Shown: positions 17,065-26,409, numbered from the stretch's first letter. The stretch is DNA of 64,000 nt from Pikeienuella piscinae (GCF_011044155.1 NZ_CP049056.1:2170001-2234000); one strand, 5' to 3'. Program-made: numbers and translations. The notes: a model not told the origin generated them from the letters alone.

Positions 17065-18123
17065 ATGATACCGACATACCTGACGAAGTTCGGCACAGTC
17101 GCGGCGGCCGCCGCTCTGGCGGTCTCGCTGGCGCCAACGGACGCCGACGCGCAGGAGCGCGTGCGCTGGAAGCTGCACTCGGCCTATGGCACCAACCTCG
17201 CCGTTCTCGGCCCCGTCCCGGGCAGAATCGCCGAAATGGTGAGCAAGATGTCCGGCGGCAAATTCGACATCAAGGTGTTCGAGCCGGGCGCCCTCGTCGG
17301 CGGCAACGCCTATTACGACCCGGTCAGCCAGGGCGCTTTTGAGATCGCCTACGGCACGCCCGGGTATCATCAGGGTCGGGATTCCACCTACAACCTCTTC
17401 TCGTCCTGGCCATTCGGCCCCGGTGTCGGCGCATATCTCGCCTGGTTCAAACATGGCGGCGGCTACGAGCTCGCGCGCGAACTCTACGCCAAGGACAATA
17501 TCAAGTTCTTCATGTGCGGCATGATCCCGCCGGAGACCTCGGGCTGGTTTCGCGACGAGATCACGAGCCTCGATCAGCTGAAGGGCCTGAAGATGCGGTT
17601 CTTCGGCATGGGCGCGCTGGTGATGCAGAAATTCGGCGTCTCGACGCAACTGCTCGCCGCCGGCGACATCTATCCGGCGCTGGAGCTCGGCACAATCGAC
17701 GCGACGGAATTCTCGATGCCCGCCATCGACCGATCGCTCGGCTTCTACCAGATCGCAAAGTACAACTACTTCCCCGGCTGGCATCAGCAGGCCACGACCA
17801 ACGAATTCCTGATCAACATGGACGCCTGGAACGCGCTGTCGCCCGAGTATCAGGCGATGTTCGAGACCGCTTGCGACGCCAATTTCACGGCCGAGTTCGC
17901 GGAAGGCGAAAACCTGCAGTATCAGGCGATGCTCGACAACGAAGCTGACGGCGTCGAGAACAAGACCTGGCCGCCGGAAATCCTCGACCAGCTTCGCGCC
18001 GCCTGGGACGAAGTGAACGCCGAGGAGATCGCCAAGAACCCCTTGTACGCCAAGGTCTGGGAAAGCTGGGCCACCTTCGAAGAGAAGTACAGGGTCTGGG
18101 GCGACCGCGGCTACCTCAAGTAG
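17065..18123 (+). CDS. dctP: TRAP transporter substrate-binding protein
   Basis: A 352-residue periplasmic binding protein with a signal peptide ending near PTDADAQE. Family features include FEPGALVGG, the arginine-bearing LKGLKMRFFGMGA that normally clamps the substrate carboxylate, and ELGTIDATEFSMPAID. This last block places it near the alpha-keto-acid/TakP-like branch of DctP proteins, but the ligand is not certain. It heads the operon with dctQ and dctM and is separated from dctQ by a stable hairpin, as expected for a binding protein made in excess. Confidence 0.9.
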   Translation: MIPTYLTKFGTVAAAAALAVSLAPTDADAQERVRWKLHSAYGTNLAVLGPVPGRIAEMVSKMSGGKFDIKVFEPGALVGGNAYYDPVSQGAFEIAYGTPGYHQGRDSTYNLFSSWPFGPGVGAYLAWFKHGGGYELARELYAKDNIKFFMCGMIPPETSGWFRDEITSLDQLKGLKMRFFGMGALVMQKFGVSTQLLAAGDIYPALELGTIDATEFSMPAIDRSLGFYQIAKYNYFPGWHQQATTNEFLINMDAWNALSPEYQAMFETACDANFTAEFAEGENLQYQAMLDNEADGVENKTWPPEILDQLRAAWDEVNAEEIAKNPLYAKVWESWATFEEKYRVWGDRGYLK

Positions 18124-18149
18124 GCCGCATCATCGATACCTGACGCCGA

Positions 18150-18175
18150 CGCCGGAGCGCTTCGCCGCTCCGGCG
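18150..18175 (+). terminator. Intercistronic hairpin between dctP and dctQ
   Basis: A perfect 10-bp stem (CGCCGGAGCG with CGCTCCGGCG) around a 6-nt loop, with no T-tract. It probably stabilises the upstream dctP message or causes partial termination, giving more binding protein than permease. Confidence 0.6.
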
Positions 18176-18216
18176 CCTAGACCGCCGCATCCCGATGCGG
18201 GCGATGGGGAATTGCG

Positions 18217-18891
18217 ATGAACGGATTGATGAAAATCGCCGATGGACTCGACAGCATCGTGCGCCGGGTCGGATTGGGATGCGGATGGCTGATCATACCT
18301 CTGATCCTGATCATCGTGTTCGACGTTGTGACGCGGAAGCTGGACTATACTCGGCTGCTGTTCTCCGAGTTCACGCAGGTTTATGGCTACTCCGTCTCGA
18401 CCATCCTGCAGGATTTCGAGTGGCACCTCCACGGCGTGATCCTTCTGATGAGCTTCGGCGTCGGCTACCTCGCCAACGCTCATGTCCGGGTCGACGTTTT
18501 TCGCGAGATGGCCTCGCGGCGGAAGCAGGGGTGGATGGAATTCTGGGGCCTTCTGCTGATGGGGGTCCCGTCGCTCCTGATCCTGATCTGGTATTCCTTC
18601 GACCTCTGGGCGATTTCGTTCAATCAGAACGAAGGCTCGGAATCCATGACGGGCGTGGGTCTTCGCTGGATCGTCAAGTTCTTTCTGCCCCTCGGTTTCA
18701 TCTTCCTTCTCATGGCGGTCGTGGTCACGATGATCCGGCTGATCGCCTATCTGCGCGGTGATGAACAGGCGCAATACAAGGGACTCGACCGGCTTGAGAT
18801 CTTCGCCGACGACCACGCCGCGCTCGAGGCCGCGCGCCTCGCCGCCGAAACGGCGTTGAAGGCGGAAGCCGAAAAGAACAAGGGGCCCTGA
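18217..18891 (+). CDS. dctQ: TRAP transporter small membrane subunit
   Basis: A 224-residue DctQ protein with four predicted membrane helices (approximately residues 22-40, 68-88, 105-125 and 150-172). LQDFEWHLHGVILLMSFGVGYLANAHVRVDV is split by the second helix and typical of the family. The last 40 residues form a charged, Ala-rich cytoplasmic tail. GGGGAA precedes the ATG. It ends 3 nt before dctM, so the two are co-translated and assemble as the permease pair. Confidence 0.9.
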   Translation: MNGLMKIADGLDSIVRRVGLGCGWLIIPLILIIVFDVVTRKLDYTRLLFSEFTQVYGYSVSTILQDFEWHLHGVILLMSFGVGYLANAHVRVDVFREMASRRKQGWMEFWGLLLMGVPSLLILIWYSFDLWAISFNQNEGSESMTGVGLRWIVKFFLPLGFIFLLMAVVVTMIRLIAYLRGDEQAQYKGLDRLEIFADDHAALEAARLAAETALKAEAEKNKGP

Positions 18892-18894
18892 TTG

Positions 18895-20514
18895 ATGGAA
18901 TTCCTCGCTGAGTTCTGGGCGCCGATCTACGATCATCTCTACGTCTATATCGGCGCCTACATGTTTCTCGCGCTGGCGCTGATGCTGTTCACCGGATTTC
19001 CGGTCGCCTTCGCGCTCTGCGGCGTGGCGACCGTGTTCGCGCTCTGGTCGATCCATCTCGATTTCCTGGATTGGCCCGTGTTCTATCAGGTTGTCCAGAG
19101 GATCTGGGGCGACAGCGGCTCCGGCGCCGTACACAACTCCATTCTCGTCGCCATTCCCTGCTTCGTCTTCATGGGCACGATGCTGGAGAAATCCAGGGTG
19201 GCGGAGGATCTTCTGCATATCCTCCAGATCATGCTCAGGCGCATTCCCGGCGGGCTGGCGCTCTCGGTGACGGTGATGGGCACGATCATGGCGGCGACGA
19301 CCGGGATCATCGGCGCATCGGTGGTGATGATCACGCTTCTGGCGCTGCCGACGATGCTGGCGCGCGGCTATTCGCCGGCGCTCGCCACCGGCACCATCGC
19401 CGCTTCATCGACCCTCGGCATCCTGATCCCGCCCTCGATCATGCTGGTGCTGATGGCGAATCTTCTGGCCGTGTCGGTTGGAAATCTTTTCATCGGCGCG
19501 ATTCTGCCCGGTCTTGTCCTCTCCGGGCTCTATTTCCTCTACATCATGGTCTACGCGGCGTTGCGCCCGTCGAAAGCGCCGACGATCCGGAAAGCCGATA
19601 TCGACATGGAGCCGACCGGACGGGGCAATATCGCCCTGTTTTTCGCGATCGCCGCCGCCGCCGTTGCGGCGGCCTGGGCCGGCGTCGCGTCTGGTCTCGG
19701 CGAAACCATCAACTGGCCGTTGCTCGCCTTTCTCGCGGTTTTCGTCGCCGCCATGTGGGTCGGCAAGCGGGAGGGGAATACGCTGCTCGGCGGCATCCTC
19801 AAAGGCTTCGTGCCGCCGATCTTCCTGATCGTGATGGTGCTGGGTTCAATCTTCGCCGGATGGGCGACGCCGACCGAAGCGGCGGGCGTGGGCGCCTTCG
19901 GCGCGATCGTGCTGGCCCGGATCAACGGGACGCTGACGATGGAAGTGTTGCGCGCCGTCGTCCACCGCACGGCGCTGACCACGGCGCTGATCTTCTTCAT
20001 CTTCGTCGGCGCCACCGCCTTCTCCACGATCTTTCGCAACGTCTATGGCGAGGATCTGATTATCGAACTGATCGAGTGGCTGGAGCTTGGCCCCTGGCCG
20101 CTGCTCTTCGTCCTGATGGGCGCGATCTTCCTGATGGGATTCTTCTTCGACTTCCTGGAGATCACGCTGATCATCCTTCCGGTATTCGCGCCGGTGATTC
20201 AAACGCTCGCACCGGCGTTCGCGCCGCATCTCGGCATGGAGCCGGCGGCCAATCAGGCGGCGCTGCAGGCGACCCAGGCGCAGGTCACCTACTGGTTCGC
20301 CATCCTCGTCGCGGTGAATCTACAGACGTCGTTCCTGACGCCGCCTTTCGGATTCGCGCTCTTCTACATGAAGGGGGTCGCGCCAAGCGCGGTGAAGATG
20401 CAGGAGATCTATCTCGGCATCATTCCCTTCGTGATCCTGCAGATCATCGGCCTCGCGCTGGTGCTGGAGTTTCCGGCGCTCGCGCTTTACCTGCCGTCGC
20501 TCGTCTTCGAATGA
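18895..20514 (+). CDS. dctM: TRAP transporter large permease subunit
   Basis: A 539-residue DctM permease with about a dozen hydrophobic helices. GTIMAATTGIIGASVVMITL and SSTLGILIPPSIMLV are family hallmarks, and NLQTSFLTPPFGFALFYMKG closes the transport domain. ATG at 18895 is preferred; a TTG directly before it could add one residue. It is longer than minimal DctM proteins (about 425) because of an inserted helical region near residues 220-330. It imports the ligand delivered by DctP using a sodium or proton gradient. Confidence 0.9.
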   Translation: MEFLAEFWAPIYDHLYVYIGAYMFLALALMLFTGFPVAFALCGVATVFALWSIHLDFLDWPVFYQVVQRIWGDSGSGAVHNSILVAIPCFVFMGTMLEKSRVAEDLLHILQIMLRRIPGGLALSVTVMGTIMAATTGIIGASVVMITLLALPTMLARGYSPALATGTIAASSTLGILIPPSIMLVLMANLLAVSVGNLFIGAILPGLVLSGLYFLYIMVYAALRPSKAPTIRKADIDMEPTGRGNIALFFAIAAAAVAAAWAGVASGLGETINWPLLAFLAVFVAAMWVGKREGNTLLGGILKGFVPPIFLIVMVLGSIFAGWATPTEAAGVGAFGAIVLARINGTLTMEVLRAVVHRTALTTALIFFIFVGATAFSTIFRNVYGEDLIIELIEWLELGPWPLLFVLMGAIFLMGFFFDFLEITLIILPVFAPVIQTLAPAFAPHLGMEPAANQAALQATQAQVTYWFAILVAVNLQTSFLTPPFGFALFYMKGVAPSAVKMQEIYLGIIPFVILQIIGLALVLEFPALALYLPSLVFE

Positions 20515-20553
20515 CGCCGAGGAGCGGGCCCGCATCTGACCGCCCCGCGCCGA

Positions 20554-21543
20554 TCAGGCGTTGAAGCGCCCGGTCGCCCGCCAGGCCCACGCGTCGGCGA
20601 TCATTTCCGTCATGGTCGAGCGGACGGGCCGCCAGCCGAGCGCGGCATGCGCGGCCGCTCCGCTGCAGACCAGCCGAGGCGTATCGCCCGGGCGGCGCGG
20701 GCCGACGCGAACCGGCGCCGTGCGGCCGGTCGTGCGCTCAGCCGCCTCGATGACCTCTCTCACGGAGAACCCGCGCCCGGTTCCCAGATTGAGCGTGAGC
20801 GATCCGCCGCCGTCCAGAAGATGGCGGAGCCCAAGAACATGGGCCCCGGCGAGATCCGTCACATGCAGGTAATCGCGGATGCAGGTTCCATCCGGCGTCT
20901 CGTAATCGTCGCCATTGATCACGATTTCCGGCCGGTCGCCGGCGATCGCGTCCAGAAGGAGCGGCACGAGATGCGTCTCCGGTTCGTGATGCTCGCCGAT
21001 CTCCGCCGCCGGGTCCGCGCCGGCGACATTGAAATAGCGGAAGCTCACGGTCTCGATCCCCAGCGCCGCGTAATCGCCGATCATCCGCTCGACCGCCAGT
21101 TTCGACCGACCATAGGCGTTGATCGGGTTCTGGGGATGACTCTCGGTCAGTTCGCCCCTCGCCTCGCCATAGGTCGCGCAAGTGGAGGAGAAGACCAGCC
21201 TCCCGACCCCGGTCGCCGTCATGGCGTCGAGAAGATTCATCGAGCCGACGACGTTGTTGCGCCAGTAGAGTTCAGGTCGCTCCATGCTCTCGCCGACATC
21301 GGAGAGCGCCGCGAAATGCATCACCGCGTCCGGACGGAATCGGTCGAAAGCGGATCTGACGGCGGCCGGGTCGAGCAGGTCGCCCTCCGTGAGAGGGCCG
21401 AACCTCACCGCCTCGCGCCAGCCCGTGCGGAAATTGTCGAAAACGACCGGACGATGCCCCGCCTCTTTCAGAAGCTTGCAGGCGTGCGCGCCGATATAGC
21501 CGGCGCCGCCGGTGACAAGAACGGTGGCGCACCCCTTCGTCAC
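20554..21543 (-). CDS. galE: UDP-glucose 4-epimerase
   Basis: A 329-residue extended short-chain dehydrogenase. The NAD motif is VTGGAGYIGAH; FSSTCATYGE supplies the Ser/Thr and YGRSK the Tyr-Lys pair; FRYFNVAGADP and NLGTGRGFSV are GalE hallmarks. It converts UDP-glucose and UDP-galactose for surface polysaccharides. Its ATG overlaps the stop of kdsB as ATGA, so it is translationally coupled to a nucleotide-sugar operon with kdsB and cysQ-like genes. Confidence 0.9.
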   Translation of the reverse strand: MTKGCATVLVTGGAGYIGAHACKLLKEAGHRPVVFDNFRTGWREAVRFGPLTEGDLLDPAAVRSAFDRFRPDAVMHFAALSDVGESMERPELYWRNNVVGSMNLLDAMTATGVGRLVFSSTCATYGEARGELTESHPQNPINAYGRSKLAVERMIGDYAALGIETVSFRYFNVAGADPAAEIGEHHEPETHLVPLLLDAIAGDRPEIVINGDDYETPDGTCIRDYLHVTDLAGAHVLGLRHLLDGGGSLTLNLGTGRGFSVREVIEAAERTTGRTAPVRVGPRRPGDTPRLVCSGAAAHAALGWRPVRSTMTEMIADAWAWRATGRFNA

Positions 21544-22325
21544 CGGGGCGCGCCGAGCGCGGTCTCGATCCGGGCGACGTCTTCGGGGTTGTTCAACTCC
21601 CAGAACACCGCGCCGCGCGCCTCGACTTCAACGCAGAGAATGTCCGCGCCGTTTTCGAGAAACCGCAATTGCTCCAACCCCTCGCGCCGCTCCAGCGCGC
21701 CTTCGGGCCAGGTGAGATAGGCGCGTAGCGCCTCCGGCCGGTAGGCGTAGACGCCAACATGATGCCAGACCTCGGGCGGCGTCCCGCTCCAGCCGGGCGG
21801 GGTGAAGGGCAGAACCTCCTTTGAGAAATAGAGCGCGCGGCGATCCGGGCGCATCACCACCGTCGTCCCGCCGACCCGGCCCGCGGCGCGGTCAGCCTGA
21901 AAGCCGCTGAGCGCGGTCGCGTCGCACCGCAGCGCCGGCGTCGCCATCGCGATCTCCGGCGCGGATTTCATCGCCGCGATCAGCGCCTCGACGAACCAGG
22001 GCGGGGTCAGCGGCGCGTCGCCCTGAAGATTGACGATGATGTCATCGGGGGCGGCCGCCGCGGCGGCCTCCGCGCAGCGTTCGGTGCCGTTGCGCGCGTC
22101 TGGCGACGTCATCGCCACCTCCGCGCCAAAATCCCGAGCATGCGCCCTGATCCGCTCGTCATCGGTCGCGATTGCGACGCGATCGACGCCGGAGACGCGC
22201 ATCGCCGCCTCCCAGGATCGCCGTATGAGGCTTTTCTCGCCATCCGGGCCGCGCAGCGCCGCCAGCGGCTTTCCCGGGTACCGGCTCGAGGCGTAGCGCG
22301 CCGGGATGAAGATGGTTACGGCCAT
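21540..22325 (-). CDS. kdsB: CMP-sugar cytidylyltransferase, KdsB-like
   Basis: A 261-residue nucleotidyltransferase of the 3-deoxy-manno-octulosonate cytidylyltransferase group, which activates KDO as CMP-KDO for LPS or capsule. The start IPARYASSRYPGKPLAAL, ATDDERI and GTERCAEA fit the family. The metal-binding block is NLQGDAPLTPPW rather than the usual NVQGDEPL, so it may be a variant subgroup with a related substrate. It lies 5 bp after the cysQ-like gene and overlaps galE by 4 bp. Confidence 0.75.
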   Translation of the reverse strand: MAVTIFIPARYASSRYPGKPLAALRGPDGEKSLIRRSWEAAMRVSGVDRVAIATDDERIRAHARDFGAEVAMTSPDARNGTERCAEAAAAAAPDDIIVNLQGDAPLTPPWFVEALIAAMKSAPEIAMATPALRCDATALSGFQADRAAGRVGGTTVVMRPDRRALYFSKEVLPFTPPGWSGTPPEVWHHVGVYAYRPEALRAYLTWPEGALERREGLEQLRFLENGADILCVEVEARGAVFWELNNPEDVARIETALGAPR

Positions 22326-22330
22326 GGCGG

Positions 22331-23122
22331 TCAGACCAACCGAACGCCGGCGGCGTAGGCGATGAAATGCGGATTATCGTCGCCTGGCTTGCCATAGGTC
22401 AGCGGCGTAGACGGTGAGTCGGCGCGCACGACGAAACCGCCTGCAGCAGAGAGGACCGCGTGGCCGGCGGCGGTATCCCATTCCATCGTCCGGCCGAGCC
22501 GCGGATAGAGATCCGCTTCGCCCGCCGCAACGAGGCAGAACTTCAGCGACGAACCGGCCGGTCGGAACGCCGCGACATTGTAACGGGCGATATAGTCATC
22601 CGTCGCCTGATCACGATGCGAAGCGGAGGCGACGACGGTCAGCGCCGCGTTGTCCGGCGTCGCGACGCGGATCGCCCGGCGCGCGCCGGGCGCCGCCCCG
22701 AACGCGCCAGTCTCTTCAACCGCTCCGCCGGCGTCGAGCGTCTGGAAAAGCCTTCCCTTCGCCGGCGCGTAGACGACGCCGGCTGCTGGCGCGCCATTCT
22801 CGATAAGGGCGATATTGACGGTGAAATCACCGCCTCGCTTCACGAATTCCCGCGTCCCGTCCAGCGGGTCGACCAGAATGAACCTCGCCTCGCGCTTGCC
22901 GCCATGGCTGGACGCGCGCTCCTCGGTCACGATCTGCATGTCGGGAAAGGCGGCGCGCAGGCCGTCATGGATCAGCTTGTCGGCGGCGATGTCGGCGCGC
23001 GTCACCGGGCTCTCGTCGGCCTTTGTCTCCACCCCGAGATCCGCCTCACCGTAAATCTCCATGATCGCCGCCCCGGCCTCGATGGCCAGGCGGCGGAAAA
23101 CGGTCTCGAAACTCTGCTGCAT
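22331..23122 (-). CDS. cysQ: 3'(2'),5'-bisphosphate nucleotidase CysQ-like (inositol monophosphatase family)
   Basis: A 263-residue metal-dependent phosphatase. The lithium-sensitive phosphatase motif is seen as ILVDPLDGTREF and the second metal motif as MEWDTAAGHAVLSAAGG; TKADESPVTRADIAAD is typical of CysQ. It removes the 3-prime phosphate of PAP or PAPS. I start at MQQSFETVF with AAGGGA upstream; the longest frame adds 25 unlikely residues. It heads the operon with kdsB and galE. A sulfotransferase at 40.2 kb would be one source of PAP. Confidence 0.85.
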   Translation of the reverse strand: MQQSFETVFRRLAIEAGAAIMEIYGEADLGVETKADESPVTRADIAADKLIHDGLRAAFPDMQIVTEERASSHGGKREARFILVDPLDGTREFVKRGGDFTVNIALIENGAPAAGVVYAPAKGRLFQTLDAGGAVEETGAFGAAPGARRAIRVATPDNAALTVVASASHRDQATDDYIARYNVAAFRPAGSSLKFCLVAAGEADLYPRLGRTMEWDTAAGHAVLSAAGGFVVRADSPSTPLTYGKPGDDNPHFIAYAAGVRLV

Positions 23123-23213
23123 CGACGGTCCCTTCGCGATTTTCCGCCGGTATATACGTCGGATCGCGTGATGATAAGGCCGTCGCTCGCCCCCCATGAA
23201 GCGCCGACGGCGA

Positions 23214-23843
23214 TCAGACGGTGGCGGAGGGCCGCGCCTTCACCCGGTCATGCCATTCGAGAAGCGCTTCGCACCCGTCCGGAGGGCCGCGCCGCAGGAC
23301 CCGCATGAAGTCGAGCGCGACCCAAGCGGTGATGTCCGCGATGGTGAAGCGCGCGCCGGCGATGAACGGGCTTTCCCGAAGCCGTTCGTCGAGCCCTTTC
23401 AGCGCTTCTTCCATCCGCGACGCGCAGGCCCGGCCCCATTCCGGCACCTGTTCATGCTCCAACGCCTGCATCGCCGGAATCGTATGACGAGCAACGAACG
23501 CGATGTTCTGGAGAACGGAAAACTCCATCCGCCGCTGCCACATTTCTATGACCGCCGTCTCCTTCGCGTCGGCGCCCATCAGGTTCGGCTCGGGGTGAAG
23601 CGCCTCGACATAGCGGCAGATGGCGACGGTCTCGGTCAGGAAACTCCCGTCGGAAAGCTCCGCGACCGGCACATGATGGCTGCCGGCCTTCTTCCTGTGC
23701 GCGTCGGCGAAATGTTCGCCCGCCATGATGTCGACCTCGACCCGTTCGACCTCCACTCTCTTCTCCGCAAGGAAGATCGAGACCCGGCGCGGGTTCGGCG
23801 CGCGATGAGATTCAAAAATACGGACCAGCGTGGGAAGCGACAT
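23214..23843 (-). CDS. Glutathione S-transferase family protein
   Basis: A 209-residue GST. The N-terminal thioredoxin-like domain has HRAPNPRRVSIFLAEKRV and VPVAELSDGSFLTETVAI, the latter being the glutathione-binding ETxAI turn. The C-terminal helical domain carries the conserved FTIADITAWVAL motif. The start follows the lysE-like gene by 3 nt, so the pair is one operon, possibly for removal of a toxic compound (inference). Substrate is unknown. Confidence 0.85.
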   Translation of the reverse strand: MSLPTLVRIFESHRAPNPRRVSIFLAEKRVEVERVEVDIMAGEHFADAHRKKAGSHHVPVAELSDGSFLTETVAICRYVEALHPEPNLMGADAKETAVIEMWQRRMEFSVLQNIAFVARHTIPAMQALEHEQVPEWGRACASRMEEALKGLDERLRESPFIAGARFTIADITAWVALDFMRVLRRGPPDGCEALLEWHDRVKARPSATV

Positions 23844-23846
23844 GAC

Positions 23847-24470
23847 TCAGGCCCTCCTGACCAGGAGCGTCGCCGCGCCCATCGCGATCAGCGCGGATCC
23901 GCCGCCCCGGTTCATCCAGCGCATGACGGAGGGCCGCTGGATCCGCCCGCGCAAGGTCCCCGCGGCGAGCGCGTAGATCAGAGCATTGAGCGCGCCGAGG
24001 AGCGTGAACGTCGCCACCAGCGCCAGAAGCTGCGGCGCGGCGGGAAGCGCCGGATCGACGAATTGCGGCAGGAAGGCGATGAAGAAGACGATGCTCTTGG
24101 GGTTGGTCGCGGTGACGGCGAAGGCGTGAAGGCCCATCCGCGGGCCGGATTTCCCGGCGCCCTTCGCGGCGATCGCCCCGCCACCGACCGGCGCCCGCAG
24201 CAATTTCCAGCCAAGCCAGATCAGATAGGCCCCGCCGATCCACTTTAGCGCAATGAAGAGCGTCGCGGAGGCGAGAAGCAGCGCGCCGAGCCCCAGAACC
24301 GAAAGCGTGATCGCCAGAAGATCGCCGAGAAACACCCCGAGCGTCATCCAGAGCGCGACCCGCCGTCCGGCGCCGAGCGCATAGGCGGTGACGAGCAGGA
24401 TGGTCGGTCCGGGAATGGCGAGCAGAACAGCGGAGGCGGCGGCGAAGGCGAGCCAAAGGTCGAGAGGCAT
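23847..24470 (-). CDS. LysE/RhtB-family exporter
   Basis: A 207-residue inner-membrane exporter of amino acids or derivatives. Six hydrophobic helices are visible, starting DLWLAFAAASAVLLAIPGPT, the family signature being AIPGPTILLV. WIGGAYLIWLGWKLLRAP and TNPKSIVFFIAFLPQFV are also typical. GGAG six nt before MPLDLWL decides the start. It is coupled to the GST gene and lies downstream of a MarR-type regulator, which may control both. Confidence 0.85.
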   Translation of the reverse strand: MPLDLWLAFAAASAVLLAIPGPTILLVTAYALGAGRRVALWMTLGVFLGDLLAITLSVLGLGALLLASATLFIALKWIGGAYLIWLGWKLLRAPVGGGAIAAKGAGKSGPRMGLHAFAVTATNPKSIVFFIAFLPQFVDPALPAAPQLLALVATFTLLGALNALIYALAAGTLRGRIQRPSVMRWMNRGGGSALIAMGAATLLVRRA

Positions 24471-24718
24471 GAAAGACTCCGGGCGGTTGAGCACGGAGGA
24501 AACGATGGGATGGAAGCGCGGTCAAGGGGCGCTGGACCATGCTCGGTCATCAAGGCTTCGGCGCAGGCCCATCACGGTTCTTCGCCGGATCAAGGCCCGG
24601 AAGGCCCGGCGCTTTCGGGTGTCGCATCCAGCATTCGACGGGCCGGATCGACAGCCACTCACCCGTGGCTCCGCTGGCCGCGCGTCGTCGATGGGCCGAC
24701 CGCCCGCGCAGCGCCGCG

Positions 24719-25186
24719 TCAGCCGGATTTGCGTGGTTTCGTGTGCTCAGCCGCGGAGAGAAACAGCCTGAGTTCGCGAAGCGCCGGGAGCGCGGAGCGG
24801 AGCCGGTCGCGACCGACGCCCGCCGTGATCTCCGCGAAAACCGGGGCGAGCGCGTTGATTGCGCGATTGCGCATTTCCAGCCCGCTCTCGGTAAGTGAGA
24901 CGAGCTTCCGTCGCCTATCCTTCTCGTCAGGTCGCACCCGGACATGGCCTGCCGCCTCCAACCGCTGAATGGTGTTGGTCATCGCGCCCTTGGTGAGCTG
25001 GAAGACCTTGGCGAGCTGCGCCGGGCTCTTTTCGCCCCCGAGATGAGAAAAGTGGTTGAGCACCGCGAATTGCGAAAGCTCCAGTCCATCGGGCAGCGCG
25101 CGCTGCAACCGCAACTCCACCAGTTGCTCGATCGCCCTGATCTCGGTCAGGACCGTGAACGTGATCGGATCGTCGATCGCACGCAT
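24719..25186 (-). CDS. MarR-family transcriptional regulator
   Basis: A 155-residue winged-helix regulator. Residues about 35-110 hold the DNA-binding domain: LSQFAVLNHFSHLGGEKSPA, LAKVFQLTKGAMTNTIQRLE and the wing VRPDEKDRRRKLVSLTESG. GGGGG precedes the ATG at 25186. It is on the same strand as and 250 bp upstream of the LysE-GST pair; control of those genes is plausible but no operator was identified. The 250 bp between them contain nothing I can support. Confidence 0.9.
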   Translation of the reverse strand: MRAIDDPITFTVLTEIRAIEQLVELRLQRALPDGLELSQFAVLNHFSHLGGEKSPAQLAKVFQLTKGAMTNTIQRLEAAGHVRVRPDEKDRRRKLVSLTESGLEMRNRAINALAPVFAEITAGVGRDRLRSALPALRELRLFLSAAEHTKPRKSG

Positions 25187-25240
25187 CGTCACCCCCACAG
25201 CGAAACCCGTTCAGCATCGAACGTCCTCGCCCGCGTCGCG

Positions 25241-26074
25241 TCAAGGGCCGTGAAACACCCGCGCGCCGGAAAGCGACGGCACCCGCGCCCGCGCCGCATC
25301 GACAGCCGCCATGTCGAGATCGGCGAAAAGCACGCCCGCCGTCTCGCCCATCACCGAGACCTCGCCCCAGGGCGCGACGATCATCGAATGGCCCCATGTT
25401 TCTCGCGAACGGCCTTCGGCCGCTGGATGGGTCCCGCACTGCGCCGGCGCGAGAACATAGCAGCCGGTCTCTATTGCGCGCGCGCGGAGCAAAGGCTCCC
25501 AATGCGCGGCGCCGGTCGGGCGGGTGAAGGCGGAGGGAATTGCGATGAGCCGCGCGCCGGCCCGCGCCAATCTCAGATAGAGCTCAGGAAAACGGAGATC
25601 GTAACAGATCGTAAGACCGAGCCCGCCCCACGGCGTTCGCGCCAGCGTCGCCGCCTTCCCCGGCCGATAGCCGGCGCTCTCGCGGTAAGCTTCGCCGGCT
25701 CCGGGAGCGGCGTCGAACATGTGGATCTTGTCATAGCGTGCGACGATTCCGCCGTCCGGGCCGAGGAGAAAGGAACGATTGACGAAACGTCCGTCCGGGC
25801 TCTCACCGGAAAGTGCGAGCGAGCCGATGAGGACCCATACCCCCATCTCCACCGCGACGGCGCGCAGCCGGGCCAGAGTCGGATCCTCCGCCTCGCTTCG
25901 CAGCATCTCGCGCTGCCGGGCGCGGCTCATCGAGACGATATTGGTGACTTCGGGGGTCGCGATCAGTTCGGCGCCGCCCTTAGCCGCGTCGCGAACCAGC
26001 GCCTCCGTTCGCGGCATATTGGCCGCCGGATCGTCGGAGGAGGTCAGTTGAACGATGGCGGCGCGAAGCATCAT
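25241..26074 (-). CDS. Carbon-nitrogen hydrolase, Nit2/omega-amidase type
   Basis: A 277-residue nitrilase-superfamily hydrolase. The catalytic triad is visible: Glu in IATPEVTN, Lys in YDKIHMFD and Cys in LTICYDLRFPELY. The opening LRAAIVQLTSSDDPAANM is typical of the Nit1/Nit2 group, which deaminates damaged glutathione or 2-oxoglutaramate; location next to a glutaredoxin gene fits this. Two adjacent ATGs (26074, 26071) are possible starts. It follows grxC by about 30 nt on the same strand. Confidence 0.85.
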   Translation of the reverse strand: MMLRAAIVQLTSSDDPAANMPRTEALVRDAAKGGAELIATPEVTNIVSMSRARQREMLRSEAEDPTLARLRAVAVEMGVWVLIGSLALSGESPDGRFVNRSFLLGPDGGIVARYDKIHMFDAAPGAGEAYRESAGYRPGKAATLARTPWGGLGLTICYDLRFPELYLRLARAGARLIAIPSAFTRPTGAAHWEPLLRARAIETGCYVLAPAQCGTHPAAEGRSRETWGHSMIVAPWGEVSVMGETAGVLFADLDMAAVDAARARVPSLSGARVFHGP

Positions 26075-26105
26075 CGGTGGATCATGCGGCCGGCGTCCCA
26101 ACGTA

Positions 26106-26363
26106 TCAAGCGGCGAGAATCCGGTCCAGTCGCCCCGAACGCTCCAACGCATAGAGTTCGTCGCAGCCGCCGACATGCGCGCCGCCGATGAATATCTGGG
26201 GCACCGTCCGACCGCCTTCGGCGCGCTTCGTCATCTCCACCCGTTTCGAAGGGTCGGCCATTACGTCGGTTTCGACATAGCTGACCCCCTTTTCGTCAAG
26301 GAGGCGCTTCGCCATGCGGCAATAGCCGCAGATCGGCGTGGTGTAGATTTCAACCGTGTTCAT
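26106..26363 (-). CDS. grxC: Glutaredoxin 3
   Basis: An 85-residue class I glutaredoxin that reduces disulfides with glutathione. The redox motif is TTPICGYCRMAK, CGYC rather than the classical CPYC. GRTVPQIFIGGAHVGGCDEL holds the cis-proline and glutathione-binding GG. I start at MNTVEIYTT, which gives the standard length; the frame is open for 11 more codons upstream. It forms a likely operon comF-grxC-nit. Confidence 0.9.
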   Translation of the reverse strand: MNTVEIYTTPICGYCRMAKRLLDEKGVSYVETDVMADPSKRVEMTKRAEGGRTVPQIFIGGAHVGGCDELYALERSGRLDRILAA

Positions 26364-26409
26364 GTCTCGGAACCGCTGCTTCACTTTGTTTGACAATGCG
26401 GATTTCTAT

